A program made the translations under genes and the position numbers. This document shows positions 19,401 through 26,588 of a stretch of 64,000 nt of DNA, piece by piece. Source of the DNA: Oceanospirillum sp048270425 (GTDB lineage Bacteria > Pseudomonadota > Gammaproteobacteria > Pseudomonadales > Halomonadaceae); NCBI GenBank assembly GCA_048270425.1, contig JBLWSY010000001.1, positions 372,001-436,000 of the forward strand, read 5' to 3'. Below the pieces are notes generated by a model. That model was not told the origin of the DNA. It worked only from the letters and a program-made list of their open reading frames with translations, and made no database searches. Within the stretch, counting starts at the first letter, position 1. Every line of letters starts with the position of its first letter.

Positions 19401-20022
19401 AGTTAATATCAATAAAGCGATGCATTCGCTGGGAGGGAATACCAAGCTGCTGATGAAACTGATGGCCCAGTTTTGCAGTGACTATAAGCGTGGTATTGAT
19501 CCGGCACTTGAGCTTATGGCGACCGGTGACTGGGATACATTCAAACGTTGGTTACATACCCTTAAAGGCACTTCGGCAACCTTAGGGATGGAAGATGTGA
19601 CGCGCCAGACAGAAATTATTGAGTCTATGGGCTTTGATCGTCAGCTGCCCGGTGACGAAGACCTTAAGCCGCTGAATGATGAGTTAAGCCGTGTTATAAG
19701 CTCAGTGTCTGATTGTATGCGGGTTAAGGCTCAGGCCCTCAGTGGTGATGAGCTTACAAAGGGTGAAGATAGTAGTTTTGCCGCAAGTTTACAGCCCACA
19801 ATATCCAGGAAAGACACCGTGGAGCGTCTGAAAGAACTCCTGCCGGAGATTTCTGGCCTGCTGGAGCAGGGAGACCCGGAAGTGTTAGATCTACTTCCGG
19901 AGCTGCTCGAACTTTTGCAACTGGATGCTGAAAAGATGGCTATAGCGATTCAGGTTATGGAACATGCGGAAGTCTACGAATTTGATGAAGCCCTTAATCT
20001 GCTGAATGGGCTGAAGTTTTGA
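16471..20022 (+). CDS. Hybrid sensor histidine kinase (helical sensor, PAS, HisKA, HATPase, REC, REC, HPt)
   Basis: 1183 aa from the ATG at 16471 (GAGGG 11 nt upstream); a longer TTG start at 16453 is less likely. TM1 (11-34) and TM2 (about 270-291) bracket a roughly 235-residue all-helical periplasmic region resembling the DAHL type. A PAS domain (about 307-410) follows, then HisKA with phospho-acceptor His448 (SHEIRTPMNAVIGMS) and HATPase (NNAIKFTEKG, YGGTGLGLAI). REC1 (Asp737) and REC2 (Asp883) come next, then an HPt domain with His1029 (WLHTLKGTSATLG), and a further helical tail. Overlap with the di-haem protein gene and an HD-GYP regulator 60 nt downstream suggest a redox- or peroxide-linked phosphorelay. 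Confidence 0.92.
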   Translation: MNMNAKFWHKLSTAVLWSCISGLLLLFPVMVYLLQPTADIQQKEIRHEIQLQKNILSQLRAETALLATGHRDDPREEILSLLDSLYHSVYQVDIHLGKFMGDIKDASRSWERYAKSLDELQEIILNVSSASALYGLSVTQLESVFLKAEAELKAADLPESMIQDYDLRMAKMMLMALRYAALPSDNTGLRLEAEIEQIRIDADAIPSVQAQMAFGRVARYVDGLMASTERIRDNAVRLTELPSYYHLDSFDTRFEDWVTKAQEQQRQSRWTLLVAVVLLISAVIIALVRLKFTQERLLKTNSTLTAYKKAMDEHAIVSITDPRGRIEYVNKKFIDVSGFTEPELIGSTHKVVNSGVHPKGFFKTLWDSALKGDTWHDEVCNRRKDGGLYWVNATVVPILNDEHQVESIISVRTDITAIKQTERALTAEKERAEVANKAKSDFLANMSHEIRTPMNAVIGMSHLARQSTQDQQVIGYIDKIQHSAQNLLSIINDILDFSKIEAGRLDVEQIPFRLDNVINHLADVASVKADEKNLPLLFDIDEQIPQGLQGDPLRLGQVLLNLVNNAIKFTEKGEVVVSGTLLEDGDDFVQVRFSVRDSGIGLSREQIGRLFQSFSQADTSTTRQYGGTGLGLAISKQLVELMQGEIGVHSVEGEGSEFFFTLRFKRHIEDDSAEQIDLAGIRVLAIDDDRTSLESVRGLLEAQGIAIETEPDAPAGLNRLVNASAIGEEPFSVLLIDWQMPIMDGFEVAKAVRNNSSLPWQPAILMLTAHGGEDLQRRINHNLIDGVLLKPVTGSHLLNAIQQTVLKRSRAYQGPTIRTLFREGDEINALLGAKVLIAEDNQINQEVITGLLEPHGLDLTVVGNGREAVNALQQDEFDLIFMDIQMPEVDGLQATAQILRMNLPKTPPIIAMTAHAQSEDVEHCLAVGMQDHIAKPIDPGKLKEKLVRWIEPRVISGYSPDALEGSDGVDVPCYLPGVNINKAMHSLGGNTKLLMKLMAQFCSDYKRGIDPALELMATGDWDTFKRWLHTLKGTSATLGMEDVTRQTEIIESMGFDRQLPGDEDLKPLNDELSRVISSVSDCMRVKAQALSGDELTKGEDSSFAASLQPTISRKDTVERLKELLPEISGLLEQGDPEVLDLLPELLELLQLDAEKMAIAIQVMEHAEVYEFDEALNLLNGLKF

Positions 20023-20082
20023 ATATAACTCCCTCTTTCAGAGGCATTTAACGCGTATACCGATCAGGGAAAACGATAACCC

Positions 20083-21192
20083 ATGCAAGAACTGCAAGGC
20101 ATTTATACAGACCCGGCGACTGATAACAACCAGATGCCTCGTCATTCTAAAGATGGCAATGGAAGTGCCCACATAGAGCGCCCCCGTATCCTTATCGTTG
20201 ATGATTCACCGTTAAATATCAGCGTATTGGTTGGTTTGCTCAAATCAGATTACAAAACACTTGTTGCCAAAGATGGAGAGCAGGCCTTCAGCCGGGTCTT
20301 TGGTGAACAGCAGCCGGATCTGATCCTCCTGGATATTATGATGCCAGGGATTGATGGTTATGAGGTTTGCCGTCAGCTCAAGCAGGACCCGCGTTCAAAA
20401 CACATTCCTATTATCTTTGTCAGTGCAATGAGTGCCGTTGGTGACGAGGAAAAGGGGCTTGCTCTGGGCGCTGTTGACTACATCAGTAAGCCGTTTAGTC
20501 CGCCGATTATTCTGGCGCGCATCAAAACCCATCTGGCGTTAGCGATGCAGAAGCGAGAGCTTGAGCTGGAAGTTTTACGCCGAACAGAAGAGCTGGAGCG
20601 CTCACGCAAAGACCTGATTCGCCGATTAGGGCTGGCAGCGGAATATAAAGATAATGAAACAGGTCTTCATGTACAGCGTATGGCTGAGTATGCCCGTCTT
20701 GTTGCTTTGGAAATGGGCTTTTCAGCATCTGATGCTGAAACCCTGTCTGCTGCCGCTCCTATGCATGATATTGGTAAGCTGGGCATTCCGGACGCCATTC
20801 TCTGTAAGCCTGCAGGTTTGACAGAGGATGAGTTTGAAACCATCAAGTCCCATCCCGAAATTGGTGCAAAGATTCTGGATAACCCTGACTCTGAGTTGCT
20901 ACGCGTGGCCAGAGAGATCGCCCTATACCACCATGAGAAATGGGATGGTACAGGCTATCCGAAGGGGTTAGCCGGAGATGATATTCCGTTAGTAGCCCGA
21001 ATTGCATCTCTGGCAGATGTCTTCGATGCTCTTGTGTCTGAAAGGCCCTATAAAGGCGCTTGGACGGTGGCGGATGCTATATCACTTTTTGAAGAACAAA
21101 AGGGTAAGCATTTTGATCCGAGCGTTGTTGATGCCTTTAAGCGCGTCCTGCCTAAAGTGCTTGAGGTAAAAGAGCGCCTTAAAGAGTGCTGA
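20083..21192 (+). CDS. Response regulator with HD-GYP phosphodiesterase output
   Basis: 369 aa. The receiver domain (residues 34-150) has Asp84 as phospho-acceptor (LILLDIMMPG) and Lys136 (YISKPFSP). A coiled linker of alternating charged residues (155-180) leads to an HD-GYP domain with the HD pair 228-229 (HDIGKLGIPD) and HHExxxGxGYP (283-293) intact. HD-GYP enzymes degrade cyclic di-GMP. It follows the hybrid kinase by 60 nt on the same strand and is its likely partner via the HPt domain, converting the periplasmic signal into a drop in c-di-GMP. Confidence 0.92.
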   Translation: MQELQGIYTDPATDNNQMPRHSKDGNGSAHIERPRILIVDDSPLNISVLVGLLKSDYKTLVAKDGEQAFSRVFGEQQPDLILLDIMMPGIDGYEVCRQLKQDPRSKHIPIIFVSAMSAVGDEEKGLALGAVDYISKPFSPPIILARIKTHLALAMQKRELELEVLRRTEELERSRKDLIRRLGLAAEYKDNETGLHVQRMAEYARLVALEMGFSASDAETLSAAAPMHDIGKLGIPDAILCKPAGLTEDEFETIKSHPEIGAKILDNPDSELLRVAREIALYHHEKWDGTGYPKGLAGDDIPLVARIASLADVFDALVSERPYKGAWTVADAISLFEEQKGKHFDPSVVDAFKRVLPKVLEVKERLKEC

Positions 21193-21220
21193 ACTTCGGC
21201 TGATTTTCATACCCGGACCG

Positions 21221-22090
21221 TTAAAGATAGTGACCGGACCAGTGATCTTCGAACAGCTCACTGGTTATCGGTGCAACCGGTATCACTTTTTCTTTTATAA
21301 TCTTTACCGGCCCCTGAGGTGTATTGCGACCCAGGGCTTCTCTCTGATCTTCAAAAAACAGGCGTACCTGCTGTCGGCTACTGTTTTCATATTTTACTTC
21401 GATCAGCTGATAGGGGCTTTGAGGAAATTTTGCCGTAAAAACATCTTTTACCTTGCGGGCGAGAGCCACCAGTTCAGGGTCCATACTGCCATACTCACGG
21501 GTATAGTGATCCTGAAACCAGCTTTCGAAAGCCTCAGTTTCCAGCCATTTCCTGAAGGTTCGCAGATTAATATCTTTGACTGCTACGCTTGGCATCACCT
21601 TGTATCGCTGGTAGTTGTCCTGAAAAATCAGATCAAAGGCGGGCAGACGGTGTTCTCGATTCAGGCTGGGGCTCAATTCCAGAAACCGGAACTCTGAGTC
21701 CGGGAAGTGCTGCTGCATCAGTTGCTGAACCTTGTGTTTAACCTGCTTGGGATCAGGGGCGGGGTGCAGGTTTTCCGGTGTGATTTCCTGATATTTAATG
21801 TTATGGATTGTCAGTCGGTCATCCGTTGCAGAGCATAGGGTTACCGTGAAAAGGTTCAGATCAGTAATAAAACCGGATTGCTTCGGACGTGTAACTTTTA
21901 GTACCCGGTAGCCGGCGGGCAGGCTTGTTAAGGCTCGTTTGAAGCGACGTTTGACCGACCAGACAAGTACCGGATTTTCCCCGCGGCTCAGCAGCTGCAG
22001 CAAGGCGATAAACAGATAATAGAGCCAAATGATGCCCATAATGGCATACGCCAGTAGTTTTATCAGAAGGTCTGTCAGTTTATCTTTCAT
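21221..22090 (-). CDS. Single-pass membrane protein of unknown function, 289 aa
   Basis: Not recognised. From the start at 22090 (MKDKLTDLL, GGA upstream) it has one strong transmembrane segment (residues 7-34) followed by a basic stretch (VKRRFKRAL) and a soluble, charged domain with no Cys-rich or catalytic motif I can name. The positive-inside rule puts the large C-terminal domain in the cytoplasm. The longer frame from 22222 runs through the aacS terminator region and is unlikely. It lies convergent with the HD-GYP gene and downstream of aacS behind a terminator, so it is probably transcribed alone. Confidence 0.65.
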   Translation of the reverse strand: MKDKLTDLLIKLLAYAIMGIIWLYYLFIALLQLLSRGENPVLVWSVKRRFKRALTSLPAGYRVLKVTRPKQSGFITDLNLFTVTLCSATDDRLTIHNIKYQEITPENLHPAPDPKQVKHKVQQLMQQHFPDSEFRFLELSPSLNREHRLPAFDLIFQDNYQRYKVMPSVAVKDINLRTFRKWLETEAFESWFQDHYTREYGSMDPELVALARKVKDVFTAKFPQSPYQLIEVKYENSSRQQVRLFFEDQREALGRNTPQGPVKIIKEKVIPVAPITSELFEDHWSGHYL

Positions 22091-22191
22091 GGGATCCGTC
22101 CTATGGATTCTGTATTCCGGTCGTGGTGTTGCTGAGCCATTATCCTGCAAACCCTGACTAAAATCTTTGCCCGAGTTGACAGTTCCTGCAT

Positions 22192-22216
22192 AAAAAAACC
22201 ACCCCGAGGGGTGGTT
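22192..22216 (-). terminator. Terminator after acetoacetyl-CoA synthetase
   Basis: Stem AACCACCC / GGGTGGTT (22197-22204 with 22209-22216) with a 4-nt loop and a seven-T tail on the minus strand, 30 nt past the aacS stop. Confidence 0.9.
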
Positions 22217-22245
22217 CTGCAATAGGTTTGGCTTCAGGTTATCTC

Positions 22246-24210
22246 TTAATTCTGTAACTGAGGCAGGTCTTTATATAGCTCCAGAGCCTCAGGGTTTGCC
22301 AGGGCGTCGGTGTTCTTCACCGGGCGATTGTGCACCACATTGCGTACCGCAAGCTCAACGATTTTGCCACTGATGGTGCGTGGAATATCGCTGACTTCAA
22401 TCACCTTAGCCGGTACGTGGCGTGGCGTTGTATTTGCACGGATGGTGTCTTTGATCTCTTTTTCGATCTCAGGCGTCAGTTCAAAGCCTTCCTTCATGCG
22501 TACGAAGAGCACAACGCGAACATCATCCTGCCAATCCTGACCGATACAAAGACTCTCCATCACCTGATCAACTTTCTCAACCTGACGGTAGATCTCGGCG
22601 GTACCGATTCGCACACCGCCTGGGTTAAGTACCGCATCGGAGCGGCCATGGATAATCAGGCCATCGTGGGCTGTAATTTCCGCATAGTCACCGTGGGCCC
22701 AGACATTATCGAAGGAGGCAAAGTAAGCATCGTGGTACTTCTCGCCTTCAGGATCGTTCCAGAAGCCGATCGGCATGGATGGGAAAGGCTTAGTACAAAC
22801 CAGTTCGCCCTTGTCGCCACGAATCGCTTTACCGTTGTCATCATAGATATCAACGGCCATCGCCAGGCCGCGACACTGCAACTCACCGGCATAAACAGGG
22901 CGGGTTGGGCAGCCCAGTGCAAAGCAGGAGACGATATCGGTACCCCCGGAGATGGACGACAGGCAAAGATCCTGTTTGATATCGCGGTAGACATAATCAA
23001 AGCTTTCGTGCGCCAGAGGTGAACCGGTGGAAAGCACGGCTTTCAGCTTCTCAAGATTATGGCTTTCGCGCGGTTTAACGCCCACCTTCTCTAGTGCAGC
23101 GATATATTTGGCCGAGGTGCCAAAAATGCTGATGCCTTCCTCTTCTGCGATATTCCACAGCACATTCGGGCGAGGATGAAATGGAGAACCATCGTACAGC
23201 AGCACAGTGCAGCCCGCAGCAAGACCGGACACCAGCCAGTTCCACATCATCCAGCCACAAGTGGTGTAGTAGAAAAGCACATCATCACGTTTGACATCAG
23301 TGTGCAGCAGATGCTCTTTCAGGTGCTGAATCAGCGTGCCGCCCACGGAGTGCACGATACACTTAGGCACACCGGTCGTACCCGAGGAGTACATAATGTA
23401 CAGCGGGTGATCGAAGTCTACCGGCTCAAAGCTGATCTCAGTGGCTGAGGCATCAACAAAATCTGACAACAGCGTTGCCTTGCTCTTAACAGGTTCTGTC
23501 AGTGTGGACAGGTCCGGATTCTCATCGACAAATGGAATTACCACGACCTGTTTGATGTCCGGCAGGCGCTCCAGAATACCGGAAACTTTCTCCAGACTAT
23601 CTAACGTCTTGTTGGCGTAAAAATAGCCATCGGTGGTAAAGAGTACTTTAGGTTTGATCTGCCCAAAGCGGTCATAGACACCGTTAATACCGAAGTCCGG
23701 TGAACAGGATGACCAAACCGCTCCGATAGAGGTAGTCGCCAGCATTGCAATCAGGGTTTCAGCGCAGTTGGGTACAAAACCGGCGACCCGATCACCCTTA
23801 ACCACGCCCATCTTTTTAAGGCCTGCGGCATACTGAGCAACTTGCAGATAAAGCTCGCTATAGGTCAGAGCGTTGCGTTGGCCTTTCTCTCCACGGAAAA
23901 CAATAGCGGTGCGGTCATCGCGGAATTTCAGCAGGTTTTCGGCAAAGTTCAGTTTGCTGTCCGGAAACCAGCGGGCACCGGGCATTTTTTCAGGATTTTC
24001 CAGAACCGTGTCGCTTTTCTTATCGGCGATAACACCGGCAAAATCCCACAGCTCTGACCAGAAATCCTCCGTCTTATCGATACTCCAGTTGTACAGATCG
24101 GAGTAGTCGCTCAGGCTCAGTGAATGAGCATCATTGACCTGCCGGATAAAGTGTTGCAGATTGCTGCTTTCGATACGTTGTGAACTGGGTTGCCATAGGG
24201 GCGCACTCAT
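22246..24210 (-). CDS. aacS: Acetoacetyl-CoA synthetase (acetoacetate-CoA ligase)
   Basis: Acyl-CoA synthetase of 654 aa that activates acetoacetate with ATP and CoA. N-terminal region WSIDKTEDFWSELWDFAG and PGARWFPDSKLNFAENLL, P-loop YSSGTTGVPKCIVHSVGG, the Gly-rich STGSPLAHESFDYVY and the C-terminal TISGKIVELAVRN (reactive Lys) are all those of acetoacetate-CoA ligases. Acetoacetate is a product of HMG-CoA lyase (liuE, 29.4 kb), so it completes leucine degradation. AAGAAGGAG precedes the ATG. The leader holds AACAACTACAACAATA (sense strand of 24288-24302), and a LiuR-type palindrome lies 310 nt upstream. Confidence 0.93.
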   Translation of the reverse strand: MSAPLWQPSSQRIESSNLQHFIRQVNDAHSLSLSDYSDLYNWSIDKTEDFWSELWDFAGVIADKKSDTVLENPEKMPGARWFPDSKLNFAENLLKFRDDRTAIVFRGEKGQRNALTYSELYLQVAQYAAGLKKMGVVKGDRVAGFVPNCAETLIAMLATTSIGAVWSSCSPDFGINGVYDRFGQIKPKVLFTTDGYFYANKTLDSLEKVSGILERLPDIKQVVVIPFVDENPDLSTLTEPVKSKATLLSDFVDASATEISFEPVDFDHPLYIMYSSGTTGVPKCIVHSVGGTLIQHLKEHLLHTDVKRDDVLFYYTTCGWMMWNWLVSGLAAGCTVLLYDGSPFHPRPNVLWNIAEEEGISIFGTSAKYIAALEKVGVKPRESHNLEKLKAVLSTGSPLAHESFDYVYRDIKQDLCLSSISGGTDIVSCFALGCPTRPVYAGELQCRGLAMAVDIYDDNGKAIRGDKGELVCTKPFPSMPIGFWNDPEGEKYHDAYFASFDNVWAHGDYAEITAHDGLIIHGRSDAVLNPGGVRIGTAEIYRQVEKVDQVMESLCIGQDWQDDVRVVLFVRMKEGFELTPEIEKEIKDTIRANTTPRHVPAKVIEVSDIPRTISGKIVELAVRNVVHNRPVKNTDALANPEALELYKDLPQLQN

Positions 24211-24519
24211 GGGTGTTTGCTCCTTCTTGCAGATCCTGTGGTGTTTTCAGCATCGCCCTGTCAAAGGGGGAGAGAAGACAGACCTGTATTGTTGTAGTTG
24301 TTCTTGGTTTTATTAGCTGTTCTTGGCTTTTGTGATTACTTTCAGGCGGATATAACCGGCTCTGTTTACGGAAAGTTGCTGTAACAAAAATGTTCAACAC
24401 CATTAGCGCATTAGCAGCATTTTACCGCTACTTTGCTATTGATACAGTCTGCAAAGTGATGAGAAAAGCTGCATGGCCAGTTTGTCATCCGTGGATTATT
24501 AGCCATAATGTACTTTAAG

Positions 24520-24536
24520 TTGACGTTAACGTAAAG
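24520..24536. promoter_or_regulatory. Candidate LiuR operator between aacS and the GDPD gene
   Basis: TTGACGTTAACGTAAAG, identical over 17 bases to the site upstream of liuA. It lies 310 nt upstream of aacS and 48 nt upstream of the phosphodiesterase gene on the other strand. aacS is the metabolically sensible target, but the position suits either gene. The remainder of 24211-24583 shows only A/C-rich leader sequence. Confidence 0.75.
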
Positions 24537-24583
24537 GTCATTATGTTTACCCGAAACGCGAGTTTCTTGTGGAGTGATAGGGC

Positions 24584-25288
24584 ATGAAATTTTTTGCTCA
24601 CCGTGGCGCTCTGGCCGATGGTCCGGAGAACACCCTGATGGCCATTGATATGGCGTTGGCTGCCGGTGCGGAGGCGATTGAGATCGATGTAATTGAACAC
24701 CAGGGTCGTCTTTTGGTTCATCACGACCTCAGCGTTGATCGCACGACTAATGGTACTGGGCTTTTAGCCGAACATTCTCTGGCGGAATTGCGCCAGCTGG
24801 ATGCTGGTTTGGGGCAGCGAATCCCCTTTCTGGAGGAGGTGCTGCTTCTCGTCGGAACCCGGGCTACGATTAATATTGAGTTGAAAGGGAAGGGCACTGC
24901 CGGTCTGCTGGCGGTGCTACTGCTGCAGGAGCCGTATGTGTCTCTTAAAGGCAATATCCTGGTTTCATCTTTTGATCATGTGGAGTTGTTGCGCTTCCAG
25001 CAAAGCTGTCCGGATGTAGCCCTTGGGATGTTGCTTTATGGAGCGGTTCTCTCATTGCCTGCGGTGATGGGACCGCTCAAACTTAGCTCCCTGCATCTGA
25101 GTGATGAGTTTATCGATCACGGCCTGATACGTGAGGCGAAAACGCTTGGGCTCGCAGTCTATATCTATACCGTTAATCAATTATCCCAGTTGAAAGCTCT
25201 GAACGAGCTGGGTATCGATGGTGTCTTTACCGACTATTCAAGTCTCTGGCAGGATTGGCAGGAGATAAACTGCTTGCCAGTCGCCTGA
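24584..25288 (+). CDS. Glycerophosphodiester phosphodiesterase
   Basis: 234-aa GDPD-family enzyme hydrolysing glycerophosphodiesters to glycerol 3-phosphate and an alcohol. The catalytic and metal-binding motifs are HRGALADGPENT (residues 5-16), EIDVIEHQGRLLVHHD and INIELKGKG. The C-terminus has the typical YTVNQLSQLKALNELGIDGVFTDY. There is no signal peptide, so it is cytoplasmic (UgpQ-like). GGAGTGATAGGGC precedes the ATG. The LiuR-type palindrome directly upstream is unexpected for this function and may serve the divergent aacS. Confidence 0.92.
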   Translation: MKFFAHRGALADGPENTLMAIDMALAAGAEAIEIDVIEHQGRLLVHHDLSVDRTTNGTGLLAEHSLAELRQLDAGLGQRIPFLEEVLLLVGTRATINIELKGKGTAGLLAVLLLQEPYVSLKGNILVSSFDHVELLRFQQSCPDVALGMLLYGAVLSLPAVMGPLKLSSLHLSDEFIDHGLIREAKTLGLAVYIYTVNQLSQLKALNELGIDGVFTDYSSLWQDWQEINCLPVA

Positions 25289-25328
25289 GTTTCCGTAATA
25301 GTAGACCTTCAACTCTAAAGGATCCGTC

Positions 25329-25427
25329 ATGTTTTTTACTCAATGTCGTTCACTACCAACCTTTGTCGCCTTCTGGCGCACCTCTATGGTGTCCCGCCCG
25401 GCGGTTGTGCGTGTCCGACGACGTTGA
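25329..25427 (+). CDS. Possible 32-aa leader peptide upstream of the DMT exporter
   Basis: A short frame beginning MFFTQCRSLPTFV and ending RPAVVRVRRR, preceded by AAAGGATCCGTC. It is Arg- and Val-rich, with two rare CGA codons in its last four positions. It ends 18 nt before a pair of mutually exclusive hairpins with T runs. This arrangement resembles transcription attenuation by ribosome stalling. No known leader family is recognised. It could also be chance coding in the gap after the GDPD gene. Confidence 0.4.
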   Translation: MFFTQCRSLPTFVAFWRTSMVSRPAVVRVRRR

Positions 25428-25445
25428 TCCTGTATTTCTTTCAGA

Positions 25446-25492
25446 AAAAGGTCGCTTCGTCAGCGGCCTTTTTTTTCGGCCGCTGTTTTTTT
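25446..25492 (+). terminator. Two overlapping terminator hairpins (attenuator candidate)
   Basis: Hairpin A: 25446-25456 pairs with 25462-25472 (one G-T wobble) and is followed by T through 25476. Hairpin B: CAGCGGCC (25461-25468) pairs with GGCCGCTG (25478-25485) and is followed by seven T. Both use 25462-25468, so only one can form at a time. They terminate the GDPD message or attenuate entry into the exporter gene at 25549. Confidence 0.75.
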
Positions 25493-25548
25493 ACTGCTAA
25501 GTCAGGTTCATTGAGAAGAGTTCTGACGCTATTACAAGGAAATTAGTT

Positions 25549-26514
25549 ATGTCGATACCGGTCGCTTACTCGCTTGCGGTCATTATCTGGTCTACAACCC
25601 CATTAGCTATTGTCACCAGTGGTGACAGCCTGGCGCCAATGGCAGCGGCAGCGTCCCGTATGGCGCTGGCGGCACTTGTCGGTTTGCCGTTGCTAAAAAT
25701 GCTGGGGTTGAGCCTCCCCCTGAATCGACAGGCGTTTAAATCTTATCTGACCGCCGTTATCGGTATTTTTGGGGCCATGGGGGTGACCTACGTGGCTGCT
25801 CAGTGGATTCCTTCCGGTCTGATCTCTGTACTTTTTGGTTTTACTACCATTATGACCGGTGTGCTGAGTCATTTTCTGGTGCCGGATAGTCCTATGTCCG
25901 GCAAGCAGTGGCTGGCCTGTGGCTTGGGTATTATCGGTTTGGGTATCGTATTCAGCGACAACCTAGTGGTAACAGGGCAGGGTGTGATTGGTGTTCTGCT
26001 GGCGCTACTGGCGGTATTTTTCTTCAGCAGCAGTAACGTGCTGATGAAGCGTAATGGTGCGGGCCTGCACCCTTTGCAGCAAACAGTCGGGGCCTTGTGG
26101 TGTTCACTGCCTTTCTACGCTGCGGCTTGGTTTATAACAGGCACTGAGGTCGTTCTGGCCGATATCAGCCTGTTGAGTGTTTTGTCGGTGATTTATCTGG
26201 CAACACTGGGCTCGCTTATTGGGTTTATGGCGTATTTCCACCTGATTGCAAATCTGCCGCCTGCCTATGTGGCACTGATAACACTGATCACCCCGGTGAT
26301 TGCTCTGTTTCTGGGGAGTCAGCTACATGATGAGCTGGTGACACCGGAGATGTTGATGGGGGCTGGTGTCATTCTGTTGAGTCTTTTGCTATTCCTGAGT
26401 GATAACTTTATTCGTCTTTGGCAGGAGAAAAAAGCGAGCAGTACTGGGCGTAAAGCGTCAGATAATAAAATGACAGAAGAGAAGGAACTGCTTCGGCCGG
26501 AAGCGGAGTCTTAA
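25549..26514 (+). CDS. DMT-superfamily (EamA) transporter
   Basis: 321-aa inner-membrane protein with about ten hydrophobic segments in two EamA repeats. The first repeat begins VAYSLAVIIWSTTPLAIVTSGD. The second includes LLAVFFFSSSNVLMKRNGAG and the family-like stretch LGSLIGFMAYFHLIANLPPAYVALITLITPV. A charged cytoplasmic tail follows from about 290. Members export amino acids or other small metabolites; the substrate cannot be told here. AAGGAAATTAGTT precedes the ATG. The possible leader peptide and attenuator upstream may couple expression to an aminoacyl-tRNA or translation signal. Confidence 0.88.
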   Translation: MSIPVAYSLAVIIWSTTPLAIVTSGDSLAPMAAAASRMALAALVGLPLLKMLGLSLPLNRQAFKSYLTAVIGIFGAMGVTYVAAQWIPSGLISVLFGFTTIMTGVLSHFLVPDSPMSGKQWLACGLGIIGLGIVFSDNLVVTGQGVIGVLLALLAVFFFSSSNVLMKRNGAGLHPLQQTVGALWCSLPFYAAAWFITGTEVVLADISLLSVLSVIYLATLGSLIGFMAYFHLIANLPPAYVALITLITPVIALFLGSQLHDELVTPEMLMGAGVILLSLLLFLSDNFIRLWQEKKASSTGRKASDNKMTEEKELLRPEAES

Positions 26515-26588
26515 GCGACGGGAGCCAGAGTTTCGGCTGAAGACAGCTGATGTTGCTACGATGATTGCCTCTCCGGACAGTTCCTGGG

